Below are positions 34,602 to 43,020 of a stretch of DNA of 64,000 bases, piece after piece (the stretch's first letter is position 1; the number at the start of each line of letters is the position of its first letter). Location of the stretch: the NCBI GenBank assembly GCA_038503065.1, contig JBCAMK010000016.1, forward strand, positions 744,001 to 808,000. Reading direction: 5' to 3'. This stretch comes from Paragyromitra xinjiangensis (lineage: Eukaryota > Ascomycota > Pezizomycetes > Pezizales > Discinaceae). Below the pieces are notes generated by a model. That model ran no database searches. It was not told the DNA's origin and was given only the letters and a program-made list of their open reading frames with translations. Position numbers and translations under genes: made by a program.

Positions 34602-34909
34602 GTCTCCCCCCCACCCTTACGACTTCACCTCCCTTGACAGTGCTCGGATTGTTGGAGGGACGTGCTATAGGCACAAAGCATGTGCTGGTGAAAGAAGAAT
34701 GCCCAGGGTAGTTTTGTCCTGTGAGAGAGGGCACTAGATCGGGGTATTAACACATAAATTGAAGATTAGCCGTAGAGGGCTGAGTTGGACTCAGTGGGAG
34801 GAATCGGGTAGTTAGTTGCGTTTTGTTTGGTTTTCTGTTTGGTTTTCTCTATATGTATGCCATATCCGTTTCGGATTTATGCAGTATGAAATATAAATAA
34901 ATAAATAAA
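34602..34909 (+). other. B4 3' UTR, hairpin and tail
   Basis: Non-coding. It carries GTGCTATAGGCACAAAGCATG at about 34662-34682. The hairpin ATCCG-ttt-CGGAT is at 34864-34876. An AAAT-repeat tail runs up to the target duplication. Confidence 0.75.
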
Positions 34910-36283
34910 TCAATACGAACCACATTGATCTTCTGCATTTTATCCGCGAAAACAATATGGCTGTTATTTCAACAAATAAATATCTTTATGGCGTATCAAA
35001 TACGAATTTGCTAGATATAAATTGATCATAAGGCAATCCGGGCGGGGGAAGTTTGTCTTTCGTATCCGGTTGGTTTTAAAGTTCGGTTATGAAATTTCCT
35101 TATATGATATTTTAGTTGTTTTGTTTTGTTTGGTTTGGTTATGTTAATGTTTTGTATTTTCTTTTATGTTATATTGTGTTTATGGGGAAGTTGAGGTTGG
35201 CGGCGGATGAGACCATGTATTTTATATACGCGTGTCATTCAGTAGCTAGTTAGGTTAGCGACTGTCTAAAATTAAATGAAATTGGAAATTGGAAATTGGA
35301 CCTCAATCTCTATGGACTTCATAGTGGGATTGCCTGAATCCGATGGGAATACCAAGATCTGGGTCATAGTTGACCGGTTTTCGAAGATGGCTCACTTCAT
35401 TCCGCTTCCTAGCGAGAATAAGACTGAGGACATGGCAAAACTCTTCCTGAAAGAAATCTGGAAGCTTCATGGTCTCCCTGATGACATAGTCTCGGATAGG
35501 GATAGCAAATTCATCTCCCACTTTTGGCAGTCACTGATGGATCTCCTCAATGTGAAGTTGAATTTGTCTACCGCATTTCATCCACAAACCAATGGTCAAA
35601 CTGAGAGGGTTAACCAGGTTCTGGAGCAGTATATGCGGAGCTATTGTTCCTTCCAACAGGATGATTGGTCAGATCTCCTCCCCCTCGCTGAGTATGCCTA
35701 CAACTCTGCTATCTCCGAGTCCACCAAGGTATCACCCTTTTGTGCAAACTATGGGTTTGAACCTCGGACCAATTGGCCAAATGCAAAGCCAAGAGCAGAT
35801 TGGGATAACCCGGCGAGTCAAGTTAAGGTATCTCAGTGGGAAGCCATTTGGCATGCCATGCAGGAGAACCTGGGGAAGGCTAGGGTCCGGATGGCCCGCT
35901 GGTATAATAAGCATCACCAGAAGGGACCGGAACTCAAGCCAGGTGATGAGGTTATGCTTGATCGGCGCAATGTACAGACAAAGCGGCCGATGAACAAGCT
36001 GGATCAGAAGAAGTTTGGGCCCTTTAAGGTCAAGAAGGCAGTGGGGAAGCGAGCCTTTGAGCTTGTCTTGCCTCCGGGTATGAAGATACACCCGGTATTC
36101 CACATCAGCCTCTTGGAACCTTATAGAGCGCCAGCAGACTCTCTGAGAAGAGAACCCCCACCGGAGATGGAGATGGTAGATGAGGAAGAGAACTGGGTGA
36201 TGAGGGAGATAGCGGACTCCAGGGTGAACCGCAAAAAGAAGAGAGTGGAATATCTCGTACTTTTTTTTTTTTTTTTTTTTTTT

Positions 36284-36504
36284 GAATCGATTTAGATTGA
36301 CTAACTACCTACTAGCTATTCAAAATGGCACGGTATACAAAAATACATGGCCTCATCCACCGCCAAACCTCAAATCATCCCCGTAAAAACACTAAGGAAA
36401 TACAAAACCAAAAACACTAACTAATCAAAACAAAAGAAAAGAAAAATTTTATAACTGAAACCCGCTGGATACAAAAGGAAAACTTCCTCCGCCCAGCTGA
36501 CCAG
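36284..36504 (-). other. A' 3' UTR
   Basis: Non-coding 3' end. On the minus strand it reads GGGCGGAGGAAGTTTTCC, then GGCGGTGGATGAGGCCATG, then GTAT-ttttg-TATAC, ending GAATTCAAT-like sequence before the poly(A). The blocks match the family A 3' UTR, but the heptamer tail is replaced by poly(A). Confidence 0.75.
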
Positions 36505-39500
36505 TTAAATATAATCAAGCAAATTTAAATCGGAAATACGATCATAATAATTTTTAGAGGAAAGAGTTGCCAAATTGTTATCTCGAATGAATGCTAGCAG
36601 GGCAGTGACATCGGAATTTTGTAGAATGGATTGGGTCCAACTTTGAGAAAAGTTGGGTCGAGTTGTGATATTGAGGGGACATTGCAAAATGAGATGTCGT
36701 GAGGATAAAAGTGCGCCACAGTTGCAATCTGTTGGTGGGCGTAATGGATTTGGGTCTGCATTGGTGAGTTCGCAACGCAGGAGCGAAATGGCTCTTGCTT
36801 GAGATCGTCTGAGGAATCGGGTGGTTTGTGGGGGAACCAGGGAAACTGGGAAGGGGCTTTGTAGTTGCCATTCTCTTATCAGAGAAAGTTTCGGTTGAAG
36901 TGTCAGCCATCCTAAAGTGGTGACTGTATGCGCGCAGAGGGGGGAATTCGCTCCTTTTTTTGCTTGTTTATCTGCCATTTCGTTGCCTGGAATGCCCATG
37001 TGAGATGGGGTCCAAATGGCGTTGACGTCGCATTGTAAATTGTGGAGAGTTTGAATATGGGCGAGGGCAGCGGAGAGAAATTGTCTATTAGAAGTGGGGT
37101 GACCTGCTAAGGCTAGGAGAGCATTCTGGTTGTCAACACAAAGGTACACCGGGAGGGGAGTAGTGATGAGGTGTCTGAGGAGGTGTGCGAGGGCTTCTTG
37201 TATGCCATGGATTTCAGCGTCCTCGTTTTCGCAATGGGGGCCAAGGCAGCATGAATTTGTATAGGAGGAGATAGGGATTCCGTTTTGATATCGGAGAATG
37301 TTCCATCCTGCAGAGGTGATGCCATTCTCATGTTTGGAACCATCAGAATAGAGTACCCATGCTTGATGTAGGGTTTGGAGCCAATCGAGGTGGGTGAGGG
37401 AGGCAGACTGCTTGCTGCCTGTGATGTGAATGTTCGTATTGGCGAGGTATGGAGCAATGGGGGGGGAGAGGATTTCCAATGGGGGGCCTGTGAGAAATTT
37501 GGAAATGAGAGAGCCAATACGTTGGATCCCTGTTCCTTGTGTGTTGGAAGGATGTAAGTGTGCTAGGAGAGGTTGATGTAAAGGGTTAAATGAATTTTTG
37601 AGAAGCCGAATGCCATAGCGTTGGGAATGCATATTGAGTAGGAGTGGCAGTGGAGGTAGACCTGCTTCAGGGAGTAATTTGTTGATTGGAGTCCAACGGG
37701 GAAGGCCTGTAATTAGGCGAGCTAATTTGTGGTATGCGGGATTAAGGCGATCCAGGATTGTTTGACTTCCTGTCCACCAAACTTCGGCTCCATATAAGGC
37801 GCCAGGGAGGGCGATGGAATTTGCGAGTTGATGTGAAAGATTAGGGGTTGGGCCTTTATTACGGGTTAATTTACGTATTAACTCGGTTGTAGAACGAAGG
37901 GAAGTGGCTGCTTTATTGGCGTGTTTGTGGAAGAGTAGGCGCTGATCAACGATGATGCCTAGGGTTTTGATGTGTGCCGAAGGGGATATGGTGTTTCCTA
38001 GGATGTTGATGGGCGTGTTCATGCCAGCCTGCTGAAGTTTGGCTTGGGTAGGAATGATGTGCATGAGTTCAGTTTTGGGAAGAGAAAAACTAATGTTGAG
38101 GTGAGCGGCCCTTCTGAGTTTGGAATCAAATCTTTCTTCCAATCTTTTCACAGCGAAGGGGCGGGTGCGCGCATTTTGGAGCATGGTGTCATCATCAATG
38201 TATATGGTGGAAAGTTCTGTATTTGTTTGTGGAAGGGATGGGGAGTCCAGTGCGCCTGCATATATCGTGAAGGCGATGGATGAAATGGGAGATCCCTGAG
38301 GGAGGCCTGTTGATAAATTATTATTGGGGCCAATTTCGCCATTGATGCGGAAGGCAATCATGCGAGTAGAGGTGAAGCTGGTGAGCCATTGGATGCACCA
38401 TTTGGGAAATGTGTAATGTGTAAGGATGTCTAGGAATCTGGGGTAAGAGACGCAGTTGAAAGCGCCTTCTATATCGGTTGCGAGTATTGTGGGACGTGGG
38501 GGTTGTCCATGTTTGACTTGAAATTGATGCGGAATTGCATTTTGTGTTCTCGCATTAGTGAGGAGTAAGAGGAGAGAATCAGAAGCAGAAATGCCCGATC
38601 TTGCACCTGTGTGATGTGGTTGGAGGGCGCCATTTTGGGTGGCTATGGCTTCAAGTCTTTTGGCCATGAGTTTTTCGAGAAGTTTCCCTAAGCATGAGAG
38701 GAGGGAGACTGGGCGGTAGCTTTTGGCTTGTGAGTAGTCGGATTTGTTGGCTTTGGGTATGGGCACGCAATGTGCCAATTTCCATTCATTTGGCATAATG
38801 CCATGAGTGAGGAGTGCTGTAAAAAGCAGTGTGAGGAGTTGTGGTCGGGCTCGGTGGAGCTCCCTGAGTGATAGGTAATTGATGCCATCCGGTCCCACCG
38901 CAGTGGAAAGGTTGGCCTTTTGTAGGAGCTTTTCTATTTCCAACGCAGAAATGTGGAGGGGGGTATCGGAAGTATCTCTTGTTGGCGGGGGGAGGAAATT
39001 TTGGGGAAAGGGGGGGGGGTCTTCTATATGGGGGGGAAAAAAAGCAGCATGAAAAGCTTGCGCAATGTCATGTGTGGATGTGTTGCCTTCGATGTTGTGT
39101 ATGGAGGGTTTATTGCGGGCTTGTGAGCCTTTAATAAGGTTGTGGGCGGATGATGCTGTGGCATTTCTGAGTGAAATGTGCCAATGGTTCCATTGTGCGA
39201 GTTTCACTTCTTGCTTCCAAATGGAGCGAAGGGCAATGGCTTTCTTCTTCCAGTGGGGAGGGGAATTGGGCTTCCGTGATTGCCTTAGGAGCCATGCGAG
39301 TTTTCGTTTGATGTTGGTGAGGGTGGGTGTCCACCAGTTTTTGGTATGAGTTGCTGGTTTAGACATTGGTACTGCGGTTTGGATTGCCTCATGGAGGCAA
39401 CGCATTATGGATTTGAGTGAAAGCAGTGTGTTGTCGGGTGTGGAAAAGGAGAGAAGAATATCGGCCTTTTGTATGGTTTCGTGGAAGAGGGGCCAGTCCG

Positions 39501-40248
39501 TTTTGGAAAAGAGGGGTCGTGATATGTATGTAGGTGGTTGAAGGTTGAGGATGGTTTGAGTTAGGAGGTGATCAGAATTGTGTTGGTTGTGTGTTATGGC
39601 TGCCCATGGGCCGAGTTGCGTATCTAGCCCTTTTGCAAAGGTGAGATCAATGGCTGTGGGGGAGGAGCCATTTCTGGGGAAGTGCGTTAGAGTGCCTGGT
39701 TTATTGAGGAGGGTGAAATGATTGTCTTCAAGAAAGTCAATGAGAGTTTGGGTGAGACTCCCATATTTGGAAAAGAGATGTTGGTGGGCTTCGGCGTTAG
39801 GTCCGTACCACCAGGGGTTGTGGAGATTGAAATCGCCTGTGAGGAGGGTGTTATGGTAAAAATTATGCGTGAAAATAGGGAGATGTAGATCTTTTGTTGG
39901 CTGTAAATATAGGTTACAGAGATCCAGTGTAGTAAGGCTGAGGGTGCAGCGAACTGTGATGAGATTGGGGTTCGGTTGCATAGTGACTAGGGTTTTGATG
40001 CCAAGGTATTTGCGGACGTAGGTTACTACCTTGGGGGGTAGATTCTGATGTGTTGGGAAGAAAACATCGAAATGATGGGCAAGCGGGGGAAGGTTGTTAT
40101 GGTCAAGCCAAGGTTCTTGAAGTAAAAGAAAAATAATAGAAGAATTCTTGTCCGCGTCAATGATTGCTGAAAGGGTGGAGGCCTGACCTTTGGCACAGTT
40201 CAACTGCTGTACCAGGGTGTTGCCGGTTGTGTTGTTTTGTGTATTCAT
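36505..40248 (-). CDS. LINE A' ORF2: endonuclease, RT, RNase H (intact)
   Basis: 1247 codons, start fixed by the TAATG overlap with ORF1. APE endonuclease at about residues 10-225: QQLNCAKG, catalytic Glu in LQEPW, GDFNLHNPWW, NSDH. RT at about 450-760: LATDIEGAFN, GLPQGSPISS, catalytic YIDDD. RNase H at about 960-1100: YSDGSKHENG, EDAEIHGIQEAL, CVDNQNAL, PGNEMADKQAK. A C-terminal CNCG...H...C finger closes the protein. All catalytic residues expected for the three activities are present. Length and domain order match other Tad/I-group ORF2 proteins. With the clean poly(A) tail this suggests a young insertion, possibly still competent. Confidence 0.93.
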   Translation of the reverse strand: MNTQNNTTGNTLVQQLNCAKGQASTLSAIIDADKNSSIIFLLLQEPWLDHNNLPPLAHHFDVFFPTHQNLPPKVVTYVRKYLGIKTLVTMQPNPNLITVRCTLSLTTLDLCNLYLQPTKDLHLPIFTHNFYHNTLLTGDFNLHNPWWYGPNAEAHQHLFSKYGSLTQTLIDFLEDNHFTLLNKPGTLTHFPRNGSSPTAIDLTFAKGLDTQLGPWAAITHNQHNSDHLLTQTILNLQPPTYISRPLFSKTDWPLFHETIQKADILLSFSTPDNTLLSLKSIMRCLHEAIQTAVPMSKPATHTKNWWTPTLTNIKRKLAWLLRQSRKPNSPPHWKKKAIALRSIWKQEVKLAQWNHWHISLRNATASSAHNLIKGSQARNKPSIHNIEGNTSTHDIAQAFHAAFFPPHIEDPPPFPQNFLPPPTRDTSDTPLHISALEIEKLLQKANLSTAVGPDGINYLSLRELHRARPQLLTLLFTALLTHGIMPNEWKLAHCVPIPKANKSDYSQAKSYRPVSLLSCLGKLLEKLMAKRLEAIATQNGALQPHHTGARSGISASDSLLLLLTNARTQNAIPHQFQVKHGQPPRPTILATDIEGAFNCVSYPRFLDILTHYTFPKWCIQWLTSFTSTRMIAFRINGEIGPNNNLSTGLPQGSPISSIAFTIYAGALDSPSLPQTNTELSTIYIDDDTMLQNARTRPFAVKRLEERFDSKLRRAAHLNISFSLPKTELMHIIPTQAKLQQAGMNTPINILGNTISPSAHIKTLGIIVDQRLLFHKHANKAATSLRSTTELIRKLTRNKGPTPNLSHQLANSIALPGALYGAEVWWTGSQTILDRLNPAYHKLARLITGLPRWTPINKLLPEAGLPPLPLLLNMHSQRYGIRLLKNSFNPLHQPLLAHLHPSNTQGTGIQRIGSLISKFLTGPPLEILSPPIAPYLANTNIHITGSKQSASLTHLDWLQTLHQAWVLYSDGSKHENGITSAGWNILRYQNGIPISSYTNSCCLGPHCENEDAEIHGIQEALAHLLRHLITTPLPVYLCVDNQNALLALAGHPTSNRQFLSAALAHIQTLHNLQCDVNAIWTPSHMGIPGNEMADKQAKKGANSPLCAHTVTTLGWLTLQPKLSLIREWQLQSPFPVSLVPPQTTRFLRRSQARAISLLRCELTNADPNPLRPPTDCNCGALLSSRHLILQCPLNITTRPNFSQSWTQSILQNSDVTALLAFIRDNNLATLSSKNYYDRISDLNLLDYI

Positions 40249-41657
40249 TAAATGGCGGGGGTGTCTTTATTGGTAGAGCGGAGGTTTGCAATGATTTTTG
40301 CGTAATGGGTGCATGAATTGCGTTCGAAAGCTTTGTGGGATTGATTGCAGTTAATGCAGCGGATTGGGGGGTGTGAGCACTTGGTGCCGGCGGGGCAGTT
40401 GGGAGTGTTGCAAGGGTGCTTGGAGGTTTCATGGGGCTCCGCGCAAATTGCGCAGACGTTATCCTTCTTGCAGGTCTGTTGATGATGCCCATAAGCTTGA
40501 CACTTGCGGCATTGGGTAGTTGGGGTGACGGAAAAGTATTCTTGGATGCGACACATGGAATTGAAGAGGGGGATTTGGGTGAAGCCAAGGGTTTCTGTTG
40601 TGAATTTTTGCGGAAGAGCAATGACAATTGCAGAGTGGGTTTTGTTTACCCTTGCTTCCGGAGTTGTGAGCCATCTGGGGGTTTGTGCAAGGATGATGGT
40701 GGGGACGGCCGTGGTGAGAGCGGTAACTATGTCTGGCATGCTGACGGTGGTGGGGACGTTGTGGATAATGAATTTGGACCAGCGTGAATTGGGGCGAGCT
40801 TCAGTGATGGGGACTTTGAGGAGTGAACAAGCTGCTTCAATTTCCTTGGAGTAAGCAGCACAGATTTGTTCTGCAGATTCATCTGGTCGGGTGGTTAAAA
40901 CAAGGTTTTGGCGGGCCGTTTTGGTGCAGATGAGGAGGGAGGTATTACGGGGGTTGAGTTCCTTGTTGATGGCGGTGAGAATGGCGCCATTGGTAAGAGT
41001 TTCGGGGATGTCACCAGAGGTTTCAATGATGATTTGCCTGTTGATTGTTGTGAACTGGGGTTGGAAGAGCTTGGGGACTGGTGTTTTCTTTTTGCGTCCG
41101 TTTCCTTTGGTTTGTGGGACTGCGGGTTTTTGGGCTGCCTGGGCGTAAGTGATGGGCTTCCCACTGTTGATGAGGGGGGTGACGCGCGGAGGAGGGGGGT
41201 TGGTGTTGGTGTTGGTGTTGGTTGGGAGGGTGGGAGAGGTGGAGAGTCTCTTGTCCATTTTATGAAGAAGGGAAGACATGTTGTTCATGGCGGTGGAAAG
41301 GGAGGCAACCATTTGTTGCAAATGTTGGGTTTCCTTTTTGAGGACATCAATGTTGTCCCTCTGTTCAGAGACTTTGTGGAGAAGGAGTTGGTTGTCTTCA
41401 ACCATTTTGGCGTCGATGCGTGCGAAGCTGCTTTTCATGAGCCAAGATTGGTATTGGCCACAGTCTTCACCAGAGGAGAGTTCGGGCATGTAGTCTTCGG
41501 CGGAGTCAAAGTCTTTGAGCCAGTTGGGGGTGGAGTCGCTTGGGACTTCTCCCATGTGCTCCTCATCAATGTATTGGGAGTCGGTGGTGAGGGCAGCTGG
41601 GCCTGCGGTGGCAGGGTCGGCGAACATGGAGAGGCCAGTGGATCCTGGAAGGGACAT
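40248..41657 (-). CDS. LINE A' ORF1 protein (gag-like, intact)
   Basis: 469 codons from the first ATG (MSLPGSTGLSMF). It has an acidic N-terminal region (about 30-70), a coiled coil (NIDVLKKETQHLQQMVASL), a Pro/Thr/Asn linker, a basic KGNGRKKK patch, a conserved central domain, and CCHC clusters (CRKCQAYGHHQQTC, CAICAEPHETSKHPC, CINCNQSHKAF). The stop and the ORF2 start overlap in TAATG. Upstream of the ATG the frame stays open for about 60 codons. Those residues match family A (RTPSPSPVKL, SNPSPAPARSGSPTK) with synonymous changes, so the real start may be a non-AUG codon upstream. Confidence 0.9.
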   Translation of the reverse strand: MSLPGSTGLSMFADPATAGPAALTTDSQYIDEEHMGEVPSDSTPNWLKDFDSAEDYMPELSSGEDCGQYQSWLMKSSFARIDAKMVEDNQLLLHKVSEQRDNIDVLKKETQHLQQMVASLSTAMNNMSSLLHKMDKRLSTSPTLPTNTNTNTNPPPPRVTPLINSGKPITYAQAAQKPAVPQTKGNGRKKKTPVPKLFQPQFTTINRQIIIETSGDIPETLTNGAILTAINKELNPRNTSLLICTKTARQNLVLTTRPDESAEQICAAYSKEIEAACSLLKVPITEARPNSRWSKFIIHNVPTTVSMPDIVTALTTAVPTIILAQTPRWLTTPEARVNKTHSAIVIALPQKFTTETLGFTQIPLFNSMCRIQEYFSVTPTTQCRKCQAYGHHQQTCKKDNVCAICAEPHETSKHPCNTPNCPAGTKCSHPPIRCINCNQSHKAFERNSCTHYAKIIANLRSTNKDTPAI

Positions 41658-42087
41658 CTTGGTGGGTGATCCGGAGCGAGCTGGGGCAGGTGAGGGGTTT
41701 GAGAGTTCTCTTTTGCGGCCGATGATGGGGAGGGTGAAGCTGGGGCCAAGGCCTACAAGCTTCACAGGAGATGGGGATGGGGTTCTGGAATGCCTCGGTG
41801 GAGTTTGAGGAGAATCCAGTGTGTTGTGGGGCAATGCGCCCGTGCTTTATGAAAGCGGGGTAAGGGTGGTGATAAATGAAGCGCGAGAGTTAAAGACTTT
41901 TGTGTGTGTGTAACGCCGTTGCAACGTAGATTTTGGAGTTTTGCAGGGATCTTTTTTAGTCGCGGGGACGGTGCTTTGGGAAGGTTATGACCAGGAAGAG
42001 GCTACATGGGAACCATGGGAACATCTTAGGAATAGTGACGAAGAGGCCCTTTCAGATTTCCACAAGAGGTACACTAAGAAGCCCTGA

Positions 42088-42285
42088 GACAGGAGGATTG
42101 CGGGGCCAGAGTAGCCCATTTCCTTATAGTCCTTGTTTTCCTTTGTCAAATCATTTCCGCTGTGCACACGAGAATTTCCTATCGCAGTACTAGAGTAGCA
42201 GACCTAGAAGTTTAGAAGAAAAGACTAGACTATAGAACTCAAGCAGTAAAAGATCCCGAAGACAGGATCTAGGAGAGGGAGGTAC
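42088..42285 (+). other. gypsy1 3' non-coding region and polypurine tract
   Basis: About 200 bp with no ORF between the pol stop and the 3' LTR. It ends in the purine-rich AGGAGAGGGAGGTAC (42271-42285), the expected plus-strand primer site directly before the LTR. Confidence 0.75.
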
Positions 42286-43018
42286 TGTAACGGACCCACA
42301 AGGCTGTTACATGCGAATGGTAGAATAGACCCGGGCAGATGGAGAGGTACAAGGACCAGCATGAGTGGAGTAGCTACCACATGCTAGGGAACACCAGTAC
42401 CCCGCTGACCTGGTGGTTAGGAACATCCGGAGGTGCTAAGGCTGACGGGCCTGTAGCAGATCTCCGATGACATCAAGCACATAGAAATGCGGTTGAGTTC
42501 CTAATCCACCTGTGCATGCCCCACCAGCTATGGCTGATAGGCGGCGCAACTGGGAGAACTATTCTAGCGGACACCTGACGCAACTATGGACTGATCAGCG
42601 CCATGCAAGTAGTCCTGTAGCACTAGGCTGGCGGATCATAGAGTCCTGACTGGTAGAGCAGTGCATGAGGAGCGGTTGCACATGAGGTGCAGAACTCCAG
42701 CGGAATGTAAAAGAACACTTCCGAAGAGACCCGCCCATGATCACTGACAGGATTCAGGGTTAACTGGATCCCCCAGCTGAGTAGAACTGAGTAGAGGCGG
42801 CGAGCATGCAGTACTACAAGTACTGGCAAGCCCCGCCACCAGTTGCTCTTCTCCATCTTCAACAAGAGACCTAGAGACGAGAATTACCGAGTTCCGCCCT
42901 TAAGATTATTGAGTATACTGCACGAAAATACTTTAAGATCTCAGCCTGACTTTAGTATAAGCAACGGCCGTTTTCCTACCTAGCCTTAGTAGTTGTCTAG
43001 AGGACCACCCCCGTTACA
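42286..43018 (+). repeat. gypsy1 3' LTR
   Basis: 733 bp, TGTAACGGACCC to CCCCGTTACA, with TG...CA ends inside an 8 bp inverted repeat (TGTAACGG and CCGTTACA). It is almost identical to the solo LTR at 14724-15456. A more diverged relative lies reversed at 47142-47816. Confidence 0.92.
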
Positions 43019-43020
43019 GG

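Larger units (their letters stand above)
32682..34909 (+). mobile_element. ORF1-only non-autonomous LINE, copy B4
   Basis: 2228 bp insertion with the perfect 15 bp duplication TCAATACGAACCACA (32667-32681 and 34910-34924). The 5' end begins ACCGACAACAACAACGCC and carries the GTGAC...GTCAC hairpin and two monomers. ORF1 is intact at 33117-34601. The 3' UTR, terminal hairpin (34864-34876) and AAAT-type tail match B2. It closely resembles B2 and is more distant from B0. Confidence 0.9.
29048..35025 (+). pseudogene. LINE A4 ORF2, two nonsense codons and split by B4
   Basis: It starts in TAATG at 29048. In-frame TAA codons lie at 31118-31120 (right after YIDDDTAL) and 31877-31879. Both are CAA in sister copies, so both are C-to-T changes at CpA. 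The frame then runs to the B4 insertion after 32681 and resumes at 34925 to the TGA ending at 35025. Endonuclease (LQEPW; GDFNLHHPWS with Ser for Trp), RT (GLPQGSPLSS, YIDDD) and RNase H motifs are recognisable. Confidence 0.9.
27322..35297 (+). mobile_element. LINE family A, unit A4 (last unit, carries B4)
   Basis: Last unit of the array, about 5.74 kb without B4 and its duplication. Its 3' tail of three GAAATTG repeats abuts the gypsy1 integrase at GGACCTCA (35298-35305). ORF1 is intact. ORF2 carries two C-to-T nonsense codons and the B4 insertion close to its C-terminus. Confidence 0.9.
36261..41970 (-). mobile_element. LINE A' (minus strand, intact ORFs)
   Basis: About 5.7 kb relative of family A in the opposite orientation, inserted in the gypsy1 chromodomain. 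The 3' end is a pure 23-base poly(A), seen as T at 36261-36283. The 5' end lies near 41970 and shares AAAAAGATCCCTGCAAAACT with family A. Both ORFs are uninterrupted, making this the only autonomous LINE here without visible damage. The flanks GTAC (left) and GTGC (right) may be a short imperfect target duplication. I could not define a perfect one. Confidence 0.88.
35298..42087 (+). pseudogene. gypsy1 pol: integrase and split chromodomain
   Basis: Reading from WTSISMDFIVGLPES at 35298, the DDE integrase core is visible: first Asp in SMDFIVG, second in SDRDSKF, Glu in NGQTERVNQ. A GPY/F-type domain follows (KFGPFKVKKAVGKR, IHPVFHISLLEPY). The chromodomain begins at ENWVMREIADSR, breaks at EYLV (36260) where A' is inserted, and resumes at about 41974 with WEGYDQEEATWEPWEHL. 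It ends at the TGA at 42085-42087. Chromodomain integrases direct fungal and plant chromoviruses to heterochromatin. Upstream integrase, RNase H and RT are missing because the A array cut the gene. Confidence 0.9.
35298..43018 (+). mobile_element. Ty3/gypsy chromovirus 'gypsy1' (3' half, doubly interrupted)
   Basis: The window holds the integrase, the chromodomain (split by A'), a short non-coding segment, a polypurine tract (AGGAGAGGGAGGTAC, 42271-42285) and the 733 bp 3' LTR (42286-43018). The 5' part (gag, protease, RT, 5' LTR) is displaced left of the A array, outside the window. Five bases GGAAA follow the LTR (43019-43023) and are the expected target duplication. It inserted into LINE C ORF2. 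Confidence 0.9.

Noticed and set aside
35276..36295. Reading the gypsy1 integrase as a gene starting at an ATG in the LINE tail.
   Set aside because: The first residues (MKLEIGN) come from the A4 tail repeats; the frame is a cut pol gene, not a new gene.
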